Assembly: GCA_903873045.1 (NCBI GenBank)
Contig: CAIQND010000932.1
Coordinates: 1-6,259 of the forward strand
DNA: 6,259 bases
DNA from: an uncultured Methylococcaceae bacterium
GTDB lineage: Bacteria; Pseudomonadota; Gammaproteobacteria; Methylococcales; Methylomonadaceae
Direction of reading: 5' to 3'
The stretch's first letter is position 1. Each line of letters opens with the position of its first letter. The notes under the pieces were generated by a model. The model did no database searches, was not told where the DNA came from, and saw only the letters and a list, made by a program, of their open reading frames with translations. The translations under genes and the position numbers were made by a program. Positions 1 through 4,930 of the stretch are shown piece after piece.

Positions 1-589
1 CATTAACCGTCATCAGCAACAGGCGGTTATTGAAAAATTCAAATTAAGCCGTCATTTTGTAGGTCGGGTTAGCGATAGCGTAACCCGACAAACCGCTAAC
101 CCAACCTACCAGTCATCAACAAAGATATTGGCCTTATGTCCCGGCGCAGAATACGGCGAGGCAAAACGCTGGCCGGCAAGCCATTACGCACAAGTGGCGC
201 GGGATAAAATTGCGGACGGTTGGCAGGTTTGGCTATTCGGTTCTGATAAAGATAAAACCGCCGCTGCACAAATTAACAGCGAAGTTTCCGGACAGTGTCT
301 TGATTTTACGGGTCGAACGTCTTTGGCTGAAGCGGTGGATTTATTGTCACTGGTTAATGCCGTAGTGACCAATGATTCAGGTTTGATGCATGTTGCCGCC
401 GCCTTGGACAAAAAAATCATCGCCCTTTATGGCTCATCCGATCCCGGTTTTACGCCGCCACTTAATGCCAAGGCTCACGTCATTTCTTTACATCTGGATT
501 GCTCCCCCTGTTTTAAACGTGAATGTCCCTTGGGTCACACCCGCTGTTTGACGGAGATAAAACCGGAACAAGTGCTTGATATTATTTAA
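1..589 (+). CDS. waaF: ADP-heptose:LPS heptosyltransferase II (WaaF/RfaF), 5'-truncated by window edge
   Basis: This GT-B glycosyltransferase of family GT9 transfers the second L-glycero-D-manno-heptose from ADP-heptose to heptose I of the LPS inner core, on the cytoplasmic face of the inner membrane. The reading frame is open from base 2 (195 codons plus TAA), so the 5' end lies outside the window; a TTG at 128 is internal, not the start. Visible are the start of the C-terminal domain (LALCPGAEYGEAKRWP, closely matching E. coli IGFCPGAEFGPAKRWP), the ADP-heptose-binding stretch VTNDSGLMHVAAAL, YGSSDPGFTPPL, and a cysteine cluster (DCSPCFKRECPLGHTRC) that I recall from non-enteric WaaF proteins. 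Codons 20-36 of the visible part are a palindromic repeat element (59-109) translated in frame just before the LALCPG strand, where the domain linker should be. waaC follows after 18 bases, so the two are probably co-transcribed. The family call is firm; whether the insertion harms activity is unknown. Confidence 0.93.
   Translation, partial: INRHQQQAVIEKFKLSRHFVGRVSDSVTRQTANPTYQSSTKILALCPGAEYGEAKRWPASHYAQVARDKIADGWQVWLFGSDKDKTAAAQINSEVSGQCLDFTGRTSLAEAVDLLSLVNAVVTNDSGLMHVAAALDKKIIALYGSSDPGFTPPLNAKAHVISLHLDCSPCFKRECPLGHTRCLTEIKPEQVLDII
59..109. repeat. REP/BIME-like palindromic element, in frame inside waaF
   Basis: The outer arms are 59-74 (GTAGGTCGGGTTAGCG) and 94-109 (CGCTAACCCAACCTAC), 16 bp with one mismatch. 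A nested 9-bp perfect hairpin lies inside: GTCGGGTTA at 63-71 pairs with TAACCCGAC at 81-89. Both ends carry the GTAG tetranucleotide foot (59-62, and 109-106 on the other strand), the hallmark of REP sequences mobilised by RAYT transposases. The element is 51 bp, exactly 17 codons in the waaF frame, with no stop. The REP assignment rests on structure and the GTAG foot; copy number cannot be seen here. Confidence 0.82.
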
Positions 590-607
590 CAAACGTAAGG
601 TTAATTT

Positions 608-1603
608 TTGAAAATCGCCATCGTTAAACTCTCGGCTTTGGGTGATATTGTTCATGCCATGGTTGCGCTTCAGTATATTAAAGCCGCTTTTCCGGCTATT
701 CAAATTGACTGGATTGTTGAAGAACGTTTTGCTGACGTTTTAAAAAATAATCCGGATATCAATAATATCTTAACGGTTAACCTGAAAGCATTAAAAACCA
801 ATAAGGCCGTTATTTTTCAACAGATTAAAGCCATTCGCAACTTTGCCTTAAATAACTATGACCTGGTTATTGATGCGCAAGGACTGATTAAATCGGCGAT
901 TATCGCCAAGTTGCTCGGCAAGCGTCTCGCCGGATATGATGCGGATTCAATCCGCGAAAAAGCCGCCTCCTGGTTTTATGATGTCAAAGTGGCTTGTGCG
1001 TTTGACGACAATACCATTGATAGAAATGCGCTGGTTTTATCCAGTCCGTTAGGCATCACTATAACCACCGAGCAGATACTTAACAAAAAACCGTTCCTGT
1101 TTTTTGCCAATGAAGATCCGCAAATTTACCCTTTTTTGCAAAAGAACCGGAAAAATATTGTTCTGGTGATCGGCTCAACCTGGGACAGCAGAAACTATCC
1201 GGCTGACAAATTTGTAAAAATAGCACAGGCGTTACAGCAAAACTGTCTGGTCGTTTGGGGCAGCGAGGACGAGCGAGAAAAAGCCGACTGGATGGCTGCG
1301 CAATCAGGCACTCTGCAAGTCATGCCCCGACTGGATTTAAACAGCTTAAAAGCGCTGATTGCCCACTCCGATTTGTTGATTGGCAATGATACCGGCCCGA
1401 CCCATCTTGCCTGGGGATTAAACAAACCCTCCATTACCCTTTTTGGCCCGACACCGGTTAGCCGGGTTTACCAGACCGACATCAACAAAGTCGTTAAATC
1501 GGCCTCCATTGTCAATCCGTTTAAATTGAATAAACAGGATTATTCAATTAATGAGATTGATGAAAACGAGATTATTGAACTGGCAAAAGCGTTGTTGAGT
1601 TGA
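608..1603 (+). CDS. waaC: ADP-heptose:LPS heptosyltransferase I (WaaC/RfaC)
   Basis: The product adds the first heptose to Kdo2-lipid A in the LPS inner core, the step before WaaF. It is 331 aa, close to the family's usual 320-340. The N-terminus MKIAIVKLSALGD aligns with E. coli WaaC MRVLIVKTSSMGD and places the catalytic aspartate at D13. Further matches are DWIVEERFA (34-42), LVIDAQGLIKSA (86-97, E. coli AVIDAQGLVKSA), WFYD (122-125), and the nucleotide-sugar site IGNDTGPTHLAWGL (258-271) followed by ITLFGPT (276-282). The start is TTG: it gives the conserved N-terminus and has a Shine-Dalgarno (TAAGG, 596-600) seven bases upstream. The gene lies 18 bases after waaF on the same strand. An alternative GT9 member such as another heptosyltransferase is unlikely given the N-terminal match. 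Confidence 0.92.
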   Translation: MKIAIVKLSALGDIVHAMVALQYIKAAFPAIQIDWIVEERFADVLKNNPDINNILTVNLKALKTNKAVIFQQIKAIRNFALNNYDLVIDAQGLIKSAIIAKLLGKRLAGYDADSIREKAASWFYDVKVACAFDDNTIDRNALVLSSPLGITITTEQILNKKPFLFFANEDPQIYPFLQKNRKNIVLVIGSTWDSRNYPADKFVKIAQALQQNCLVVWGSEDEREKADWMAAQSGTLQVMPRLDLNSLKALIAHSDLLIGNDTGPTHLAWGLNKPSITLFGPTPVSRVYQTDINKVVKSASIVNPFKLNKQDYSINEIDENEIIELAKALLS

Positions 1604-1623
1604 ACTCGATTTCCAGTCGGGTA

Positions 1624-1646
1624 GGGCGTTCTGTTCACGCCTTTTC
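1624..1646 (+). terminator. Candidate rho-independent terminator of waaF-waaC
   Basis: GGCGT (1625-1629) pairs with ACGCC (1637-1641) around a 7-base loop and is followed by TTTT (1642-1645). It lies 20 bases after the waaC stop. An outer stem, GATTTCCA (1608-1615) with TGGAAATC (1649-1656), encloses it. The stem is short and the T-run brief, so it is probably weak. Confidence 0.45.
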
Positions 1647-1938
1647 CTTGGAAATCAGGGTAATCGGATTCTGGGATTGAAAGAAAAAATCGCAGGCTGT
1701 TTGTCATTCGAATTTGATGGTGAAATCAGTCGGTACTTGGATTATTCTAAGACTCGGAATTTAGTGCTGAAATTGGATTATTCGAAAGCAGATCGTGGCA
1801 ATGACTGATGACGACAGATAGGCAACGGCGAAAACCTGCCCGCTATTTAAGATAAATCAACGACAGTATTAGAGCTGATAGCTGTCACTCATCAACCCCA
1901 AGATGTTTCGCATAATGATGTTATGTTCAATTTTGGGT

Positions 1939-1960
1939 AAAAAACCGTATTTCTACGGTT
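1939..1960 (-). terminator. Hairpin with U-tract on minus strand, possible backup terminator
   Basis: On the minus strand it reads AACCGTA-GAAA-TACGGTT followed by T's: a perfect 7-bp stem (1943-1949 with 1954-1960), a stable GAAA tetraloop and a run of six T's (1944-1939, the first two within the stem). On the plus strand the loop is TTTC and the tail is only CTTTA. It could stop transcripts reading through the stronger terminator at 2032-2064. Confidence 0.5.
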
Positions 1961-2031
1961 CTTTATGCTTCAAACTAGATAAATCGTGCCGAAATATCCA
2001 ATTTTTACACCTGCTTTAGAAGCCGCAGGGC

Positions 2032-2064
2032 AAAAAAAAAGCCACCTCGGTAAGAGATGGCTTT
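2032..2064 (-). terminator. Strong rho-independent terminator of the PEP-CTERM gene
   Basis: On the minus strand the arms are AAAGCCATCTC and GAGGTGGCTTT (plus coordinates 2054-2064 and 2038-2048), 11 bp with one G.U pair and a 5-base loop. The T-tract is nine long (2040-2032). It lies 57 bases beyond the stop codon at 2121-2123. Confidence 0.88.
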
Positions 2065-2073
2065 GGTGTTGTG

Positions 2074-2109
2074 TCATTACCTCAAGCGTTGGTTATGTTG
2101 ATGTAATGA
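2074..2109 (-). repeat. Inverted repeat in the 3' UTR of the PEP-CTERM gene
   Basis: TCATTACCTCAA (2074-2085) and TTGATGTAATGA (2098-2109) are 12-bp arms with one mismatch around a 12-base loop. They sit between the stop codon and the terminator, with no T-tract of their own, so this is a 3'-UTR stem-loop rather than a terminator. It may protect the mRNA end or bind a regulator; this is inference. Confidence 0.55.
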
Positions 2110-2120
2110 TTTTGATAAAT

Positions 2121-2846
2121 TTAAGCTTGTGCCTTTTTGCGCATGGTCGCGCCCAAGCCAATCAGTCCAGATACAAACATCCAGATTGCAGCTGGAACAG
2201 GCACTGGTGAAGCGGTTCCAGCCATTTCGACACGAAGACCTGTTGGCTCGCCATCATTTTTAACGATAAAATCAAGCGTGTTTACGCCTGCAAGGTAATA
2301 GCTGCTAGCAATTGAGTTATCAATTGAAAAAGCAGTCCATGATGGATATTGGCTGGTATTTTGAAAGCCTAGATTGTGGCCGTTCAGGATAATATCAACG
2401 CCTAAGTTGTCTGTACTCCACTGCCCGCTTATGGCAGCCGTTCTTGAATTAAACCCCGTTAAGCTAAAGGTGGTTTGGTAATCAAAAAAAGCTATGGCTT
2501 GTGAGCCACTCTCGGGGATGATCCAAGCCGAAGTGCCGTTGTCGTCAAGCCACGGACCTACTATTGGGTATCCATAAGCTGAAGTGATGGCTTTAGTGCC
2601 GCCGACAGCTGTGTTGCCATAGGCTTGTAAATTACCGTACGATGGACTTATTTCTGTTATGCCATCGTATGCAGGGTTTCTGACCAATGCATAATGGCTG
2701 TCACTAGTACCATTAATAACAACAGAACCAGTGTTATCTACACCTGTGTTGTACAACGTGGTGATAGGGTTCGCTTGCACATTTGCATTAAAGGCCAATA
2801 AACCCAATGATATTACTGCTATTTTAGATTTAGAAAATTTTTTCAT
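2121..2846 (-). CDS. Secreted PEP-CTERM (VPxPA variant) sorting-domain protein
   Basis: This 241-aa exported protein has a tripartite C-terminal sorting signal of the exosortase system: VPVPAA (215-220), a hydrophobic segment IWMFVSGLIGLGATM (221-235) and a basic tail RKK (236-238). VPxPAA is the variant known as VPLPA-CTERM. A Sec signal peptide occupies residues 1-25 (KK.SKSK, then IAVISLGLLAF, ending VQA before N26). The mature part is rich in S, T, G, N and aromatic residues with alternating polar/hydrophobic stretches, as in a beta-sandwich. It contains LYNTGVDNTG and SDSHYALV near the N-terminus, a pattern I recall from other PEP-CTERM proteins. Its function is unknown; surface or matrix attachment after exosortase cleavage is the expected fate. 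A TAAGGAA ribosome binding site (2864-2858) lies 11 bases before the ATG. The gene stands alone with its own terminator; no exosortase is in view. Confidence 0.9.
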   Translation of the reverse strand: MKKFSKSKIAVISLGLLAFNANVQANPITTLYNTGVDNTGSVVINGTSDSHYALVRNPAYDGITEISPSYGNLQAYGNTAVGGTKAITSAYGYPIVGPWLDDNGTSAWIIPESGSQAIAFFDYQTTFSLTGFNSRTAAISGQWSTDNLGVDIILNGHNLGFQNTSQYPSWTAFSIDNSIASSYYLAGVNTLDFIVKNDGEPTGLRVEMAGTASPVPVPAAIWMFVSGLIGLGATMRKKAQA

Positions 2847-3220
2847 TTTATATATATTTCCTTACGACCTATTAAAAATTAAGATAATTTGCAATCCGGC
2901 TGACTTTTTAAAAAGCCCCGTGATTTTCCGTCCCCATTTCACAATAAGTTTGGCTTCATCTTTCCGTGAATCATGCTGACTTAAGGTAAAGTCATACATG
3001 GTGTTTTATGACTCTATAGCATAGCAAAACAACAAATCTACTTCAGTTGCTTTACGTGGATATTTATAGCAGATTTTTAATTTAAAACCATCACTTTCCA
3101 TCACTTTTTTAGTGAATTTTCAATTTTTTAGGTTACAGTTTCATGAAATGTAATACATGTCACTTATTTTGTAAGCGCGAATGGGTAGAGGCGATAGCCA
3201 AGGGAAGAAAGAATAATAAT

Positions 3221-3274
3221 GGGGTTAGGTCTTGTAAAATTATATTTTAATATGATAAAGCAAGACCTGCCCCC
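3221..3274. repeat. Inverted pair of the GGGGTYAGGTCTTG repeat core
   Basis: GGGGTTAGGTCTTG (3221-3234) faces CAAGACCTGCCCCC (3261-3274), complementary at 12 of 14 positions, across a 26-base AT-rich spacer. The spacer itself folds (TAAAAT/ATTTTA, 3235-3249). The unit resembles termini of REP/IS200-type elements as I recall them; no transposase is present. Confidence 0.7.
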
Positions 3275-3308
3275 AATTTTCTGCTTTTCGTAAAAATATA
3301 ACAAGAGA

Positions 3309-3362
3309 AAAAAAGAGAAAAAAAGGGGTCAAAAAAAAGAAAAAAAGGGGTCAGAAGGGGTC
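3309..3362. repeat. 22-bp purine-rich tandem repeat
   Basis: Two units (3309-3330 and 3331-3352) match at 21 of 22 positions; each is an A/G run ending in GGGGTC. A shortened third unit, AGAAGGGGTC, occupies 3353-3362 and runs directly into the 14-bp core at 3357-3370. The A7-8 and G4 runs would be prone to slippage. Confidence 0.75.
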
Positions 3363-3370
3363 AGGTCTTG
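3357..3370 (+). repeat. Third copy of the 14-bp core (direct repeat)
   Basis: GGGGTCAGGTCTTG differs from the copy at 3221-3234 by one base and has the same orientation, 136 bases downstream. The AT-rich bases that follow also partly resemble each other, so the duplicated unit is longer than the core. Confidence 0.65.
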
Positions 3371-3396
3371 AGAAATAATATTAAAGCCAAGCCAAG

Positions 3397-3423
3397 GTCG
3401 GGCACATGCTTTTCGTGCCTGAC
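3397..3423. repeat. REP-like hairpin (GTCGGGCAC family)
   Basis: GTCGGGCAC (3397-3405) and GTGCCTGAC (3415-3423) form 9-bp arms with one G.T pair around a 9-base loop. No T-tract follows, so it is unlikely to be a terminator. It lacks the GTAG foot seen in the other two REP-like elements and appears to be a different family. Confidence 0.6.
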
Positions 3424-3491
3424 ATTTTCGCGTTAAAACGCACAAATGGCATTGAAGAAATCTCTTGATATTCTGATTTTGACCGTTGAAT

Positions 3492-3523
3492 GTTGGGCAA
3501 CGAAAAGATGTTGCTCAACCTAC
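3492..3523 (-). repeat. REP-like hairpin with GTAG foot (minus orientation)
   Basis: GTTGGGCAAC (3492-3501) pairs with GTTGCTCAAC (3510-3519), 10-bp arms with one mismatch around an 8-base loop. Read on the minus strand it begins GTAG (3523-3520) directly against the hairpin, the usual REP layout. It lies 44 bases downstream of the broken hicB-like gene. Confidence 0.65.
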
Positions 3524-3567
3524 ATGACTGCTAAGTAGTTATTCCTGTTGGTAATAAACAAGGTTGT

Positions 3568-3890
3568 TTAACCGGCCAATTTTGCACTTGCCAATCTATT
3601 CAAACTAACGCCTTGTTCTGCGGCCTGCATGGCTAAGGCACGATGCACTATGGGTGGAATGCGAACCCTGATTCACCACTATAGTTTTTCTCGGCCAGTG
3701 GCACCGGTATAGGTTCGTCATTGGCTTGCATATCAATGACGATATCCCCCACCATCTGCTGAATGCCTTTTAAGGCATCTTCTGTCGTAGGCGCAAGCCA
3801 CGATAACGAGGGGAATTCGGTGCATAAGCCAATGTGTTCGTTATCTTCTGGAGACCAGGTAACCCGGTAGGTATAGTGACTAATGTTCAT
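3568..3890 (-). pseudogene. HicB-family antitoxin gene, frameshifted
   Basis: The intact part (3890-3672) encodes a HicB-like partial RNase H fold: Y.VTWSPEDNEHIGLCTEFPSLSWLA (8-33), then EDALKGIQQMV (37-47). After SGE (residue 73) the frame runs into a stop at 3648-3650. In the next frame the sequence continues as RVRIPPIVHRALAMQAAEQG then VSLNRLASAKLAG to a TAA at 3568-3570, the ribbon-helix-helix DNA-binding tail normal for this family. Adding one base near 3670-3672 (for example GAATCAGG back to GAATTCAGG) restores a protein of about 107 aa. So this is a single-base deletion or a sequencing error. An AAGGA ribosome binding site (3903-3899) is eight bases before the ATG. No toxin gene accompanies it on this strand: upstream is the divergent hicA promoter, downstream are repeats. 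As it stands the product would lack its DNA-binding domain. Confidence 0.85.
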
Positions 3891-3977
3891 GTTTAGATTC
3901 CTTGTGATTCCAATTTAATTTAGTTGCGCCAACGGAGATGAATCTGAATATTGGAAATGAATCATTTTTACCGGTTA

Positions 3978-4006
3978 GTTATACAAGAGTAATTGAGCAT
4001 CTACAA
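3978..4006 (-). promoter_or_regulatory. Candidate promoter for the minus-strand hicB-like gene
   Basis: On the minus strand, TTGTAG (4006-4001) is separated by 17 bases from TATAAC (3983-3978). It is a moderate sigma70-type match, about 88 bases before the ATG. It would be back-to-back with the hicA promoter, with the -35 boxes nine bases apart. Confidence 0.35.
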
Positions 4007-4015
4007 CCTCAAATA

Positions 4016-4045
4016 TTTACACTACTTATAAAATAAAGCTATAAT
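4016..4045 (+). promoter_or_regulatory. Sigma70-type promoter of the hicAB operon
   Basis: TTTACA (4016-4021) and a perfect TATAAT (4040-4045) are separated by 18 bases, 24 bases before the hicA ATG. A direct repeat ACACTAC (4019-4025 and 4048-4054) brackets the -10 box. Confidence 0.72.
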
Positions 4046-4046
4046 A

Positions 4047-4064
4047 GACACTACAGGTGGTGTC
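4047..4064 (+). promoter_or_regulatory. Operator-like palindrome between -10 box and hicA start
   Basis: GACACTAC-AG-GTGGTGTC is an 18-bp near-palindrome with one T.G pair. It covers the likely transcription start and the AGGTGG ribosome binding site (4055-4060, nine bases before ATG). Antitoxins with ribbon-helix-helix tails usually bind such palindromes to repress their own operon. As RNA it could also fold over the toxin's ribosome binding site. Confidence 0.5.
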
Positions 4065-4069
4065 ACATA

Positions 4070-4354
4070 ATGACAGAATTTAAAAAGTTATTTAAAGAAC
4101 TTGAAGATTTAACAGGCAGTTCGAACACGTCATGTAAGAAATTCACAAGTTTATTAAAAGATCTTGGCTTTCAAATAGAAAGCTGTGGAAGTGCCTGACA
4201 TAAGATAGCAAGGCACCCGGCTATTGATTTGGCCTTATATCCTAACTTTAATTGTGGGCATAATCAGGGTGCAGTCGTTAAGCGTGGATATATTAATACG
4301 TTATATAAATTTGTAACTCAGCATGAAGAGGCTATTAAGGAGCACTTAAAATGA
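4070..4354 (+). pseudogene. hicA: HicA-family mRNA interferase toxin with premature in-frame TGA
   Basis: HicA toxins are small double-stranded-RNA-binding-fold RNases that cleave mRNA and are neutralised by HicB. The frame starts at ATG 4070 with residues FTSLLKDLGFQIESCGSA, hits TGA at 4196-4198 (codon 43), then continues in the same frame as HKIARHPAIDLALYPNF, NCGHNQG and VKRGYINTLYKF to TGA 4352-4354. The full length would be 94 codons plus stop, normal for HicA. The stop replaces the residue just before the expected catalytic histidine (G-S-x-[G/S]-H), so the short product is inactive. One base change would explain it (GGA or TCA to TGA). The final stop overlaps the hicB start (ATGA), as in intact hicAB operons. 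Promoter and ribosome binding site are preserved. UGA followed by C is a poorly terminating context, so some read-through is possible. Simple decay or a sequencing error are the alternatives. Confidence 0.85.
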
Positions 4355-4905
4355 ATTTCGATCCTGAATCTTACACAATTACAATCCGCAAAGAAGAATG
4401 TTATGGTGAAATTCTTTATGTCGGTCGAGTAGCCGAGTTTCCTAATATCAATACATTTGAGGAAACCTTTGAAGAGGCGCGTGCGTTAATTTTGGATGCT
4501 ATTCAAACGCTGAAAAAAATTGCTGATGAAACACAGGCAAATTTTCCATTTCCCTATCCCGCTCCATCAGATGAGTTCAGTGGTCGTGTTACTTTGCGCC
4601 TCCCAAGATCACTCCATGCAAAGGTTTCAAGAATTGCTTCTCAAGATGATGTGAGTGTCAATCAATTTTTGGTGACTGCTATTGCAAGCTATGTTGGAGA
4701 AGCTGATGGTATATCAAGAGTTGTCTCGGCAGCGGTAGCTTTGTTTGAACAGGTTGCTTCCAATGCAATGACCACTGTTGTTACTAATGTAGTGACCACT
4801 TGGAAGGCTGCTCAATTTATACAAAATAGTGTGACACCAACTATCGTGTCACAGCCATTTAATTTGTCGGGAAAATTAATTTTAACTTGTCCGGCAACAA
4901 CGTAA
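4351..4905 (+). CDS. hicB: HicB-family antitoxin (intact, with C-terminal extension)
   Basis: HicB binds and inhibits HicA and represses the operon. Residues 7-65 form the HicB-like partial RNase H fold (YTITIRKEECYGEILYVGRV, then AEFPNINTFEETFEEARALI). Residues 77-117 form a ribbon-helix-helix domain (SGRVTLRLPRSLHAKVSRIA, then VSVNQFLVTAIASYVGE). A tail of about 67 residues follows (118-184) with the internal repeat TTVVTNVVTT (141-150) and no domain I recognise. At 184 aa it is longer than the usual 70-150 aa. A strong AAGGAG (4337-4342) lies eight bases before the ATG, inside the 3' end of hicA, so the antitoxin can be translated even though hicA ends early. The start overlaps the hicA stop by ATGA. 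The domain order is clear; which toxin it now binds is not. Confidence 0.88.
   Translation: MNFDPESYTITIRKEECYGEILYVGRVAEFPNINTFEETFEEARALILDAIQTLKKIADETQANFPFPYPAPSDEFSGRVTLRLPRSLHAKVSRIASQDDVSVNQFLVTAIASYVGEADGISRVVSAAVALFEQVASNAMTTVVTNVVTTWKAAQFIQNSVTPTIVSQPFNLSGKLILTCPATT
4830..4853. repeat. Inverted repeat TGTGACAC/GTGTCACA inside the hicB 3' end
   Basis: Perfect 8-bp arms (4830-4837 and 4846-4853) are separated by 8 bases. The GTGTCAC motif also occurs at 4060-4066, in the hicA leader next to the operator-like palindrome, so the same regulator might touch both places. It may instead be a chance feature of the codons. Confidence 0.5.
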
Positions 4906-4930
4906 ATATTATATATCGAGGTATCTTATA

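Larger units (their letters stand above)
1604..2120. other. Intergenic region between convergent waaC and the PEP-CTERM gene
   Basis: No gene is supported in these 517 bases. The interval holds the candidate waaC terminator, a hairpin at 1943-1960, and the terminator and 3'-UTR hairpin of the minus-strand PEP-CTERM gene. A stretch open from 1599 to a TGA at 1806-1808 encodes LDYSK twice, 12 codons apart (from 1737 and 1773), but has no ATG and no ribosome binding site. The rest (1810-1935) shows nothing I recognise. Confidence 0.6.
2847..3567. other. Gene-free repeat-rich region upstream of the PEP-CTERM gene
   Basis: No coding sequence is supported in these 721 bases. From left to right: a 12-bp perfect palindrome CTTTTTAAAAAG (2904-2915), a tandem CCATCACTTT x2 (3088-3107), a small hairpin TCACT/AGTGA (3101-3115), the GGGGTYAGGTCTTG repeat cluster (3221-3370), a purine-rich 22-bp tandem repeat, and two REP-like hairpins (3397-3423 and 3492-3523). 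The left part should hold the PEP-CTERM promoter, but no convincing -35/-10 pair was found. The mix suggests a landing site for small mobile repeats, perhaps the scar of a lost transposon. Confidence 0.6.

Noticed and set aside
1599..1808. Open frame of about 70 codons after waaC with a twice-repeated LDYSK motif.
   Set aside because: No ATG, no ribosome binding site, overlaps the waaC terminator hairpin and resembles nothing I know.
1986..2210. Plus-strand open frame of 74 codons.
   Set aside because: It runs through the PEP-CTERM terminator and the end of that gene on the other strand; no ribosome binding site and no sensible protein pattern.
2894..2908. Possible sigma-54 site on the minus strand upstream of the PEP-CTERM gene (AGTCA...TTGCA), tempting because some PEP-CTERM genes are controlled by PrsR.
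   Set aside because: The TTGC half fits, but the nearly invariant GG of the -24 box is GT here, and no enhancer-like repeats were seen.
3088..3107. Tandem CCATCACTTT x2, considered as a CRISPR or iteron start.
   Set aside because: Only two 10-bp copies without spacers or neighbouring replication or cas genes.
4196..4245. Selenocysteine insertion at the hicA TGA.
   Set aside because: No convincing bacterial SECIS hairpin at the right distance, only an AAGGC/GCCTT pair with a large loop; a Gly or Ser is expected here, not Cys.
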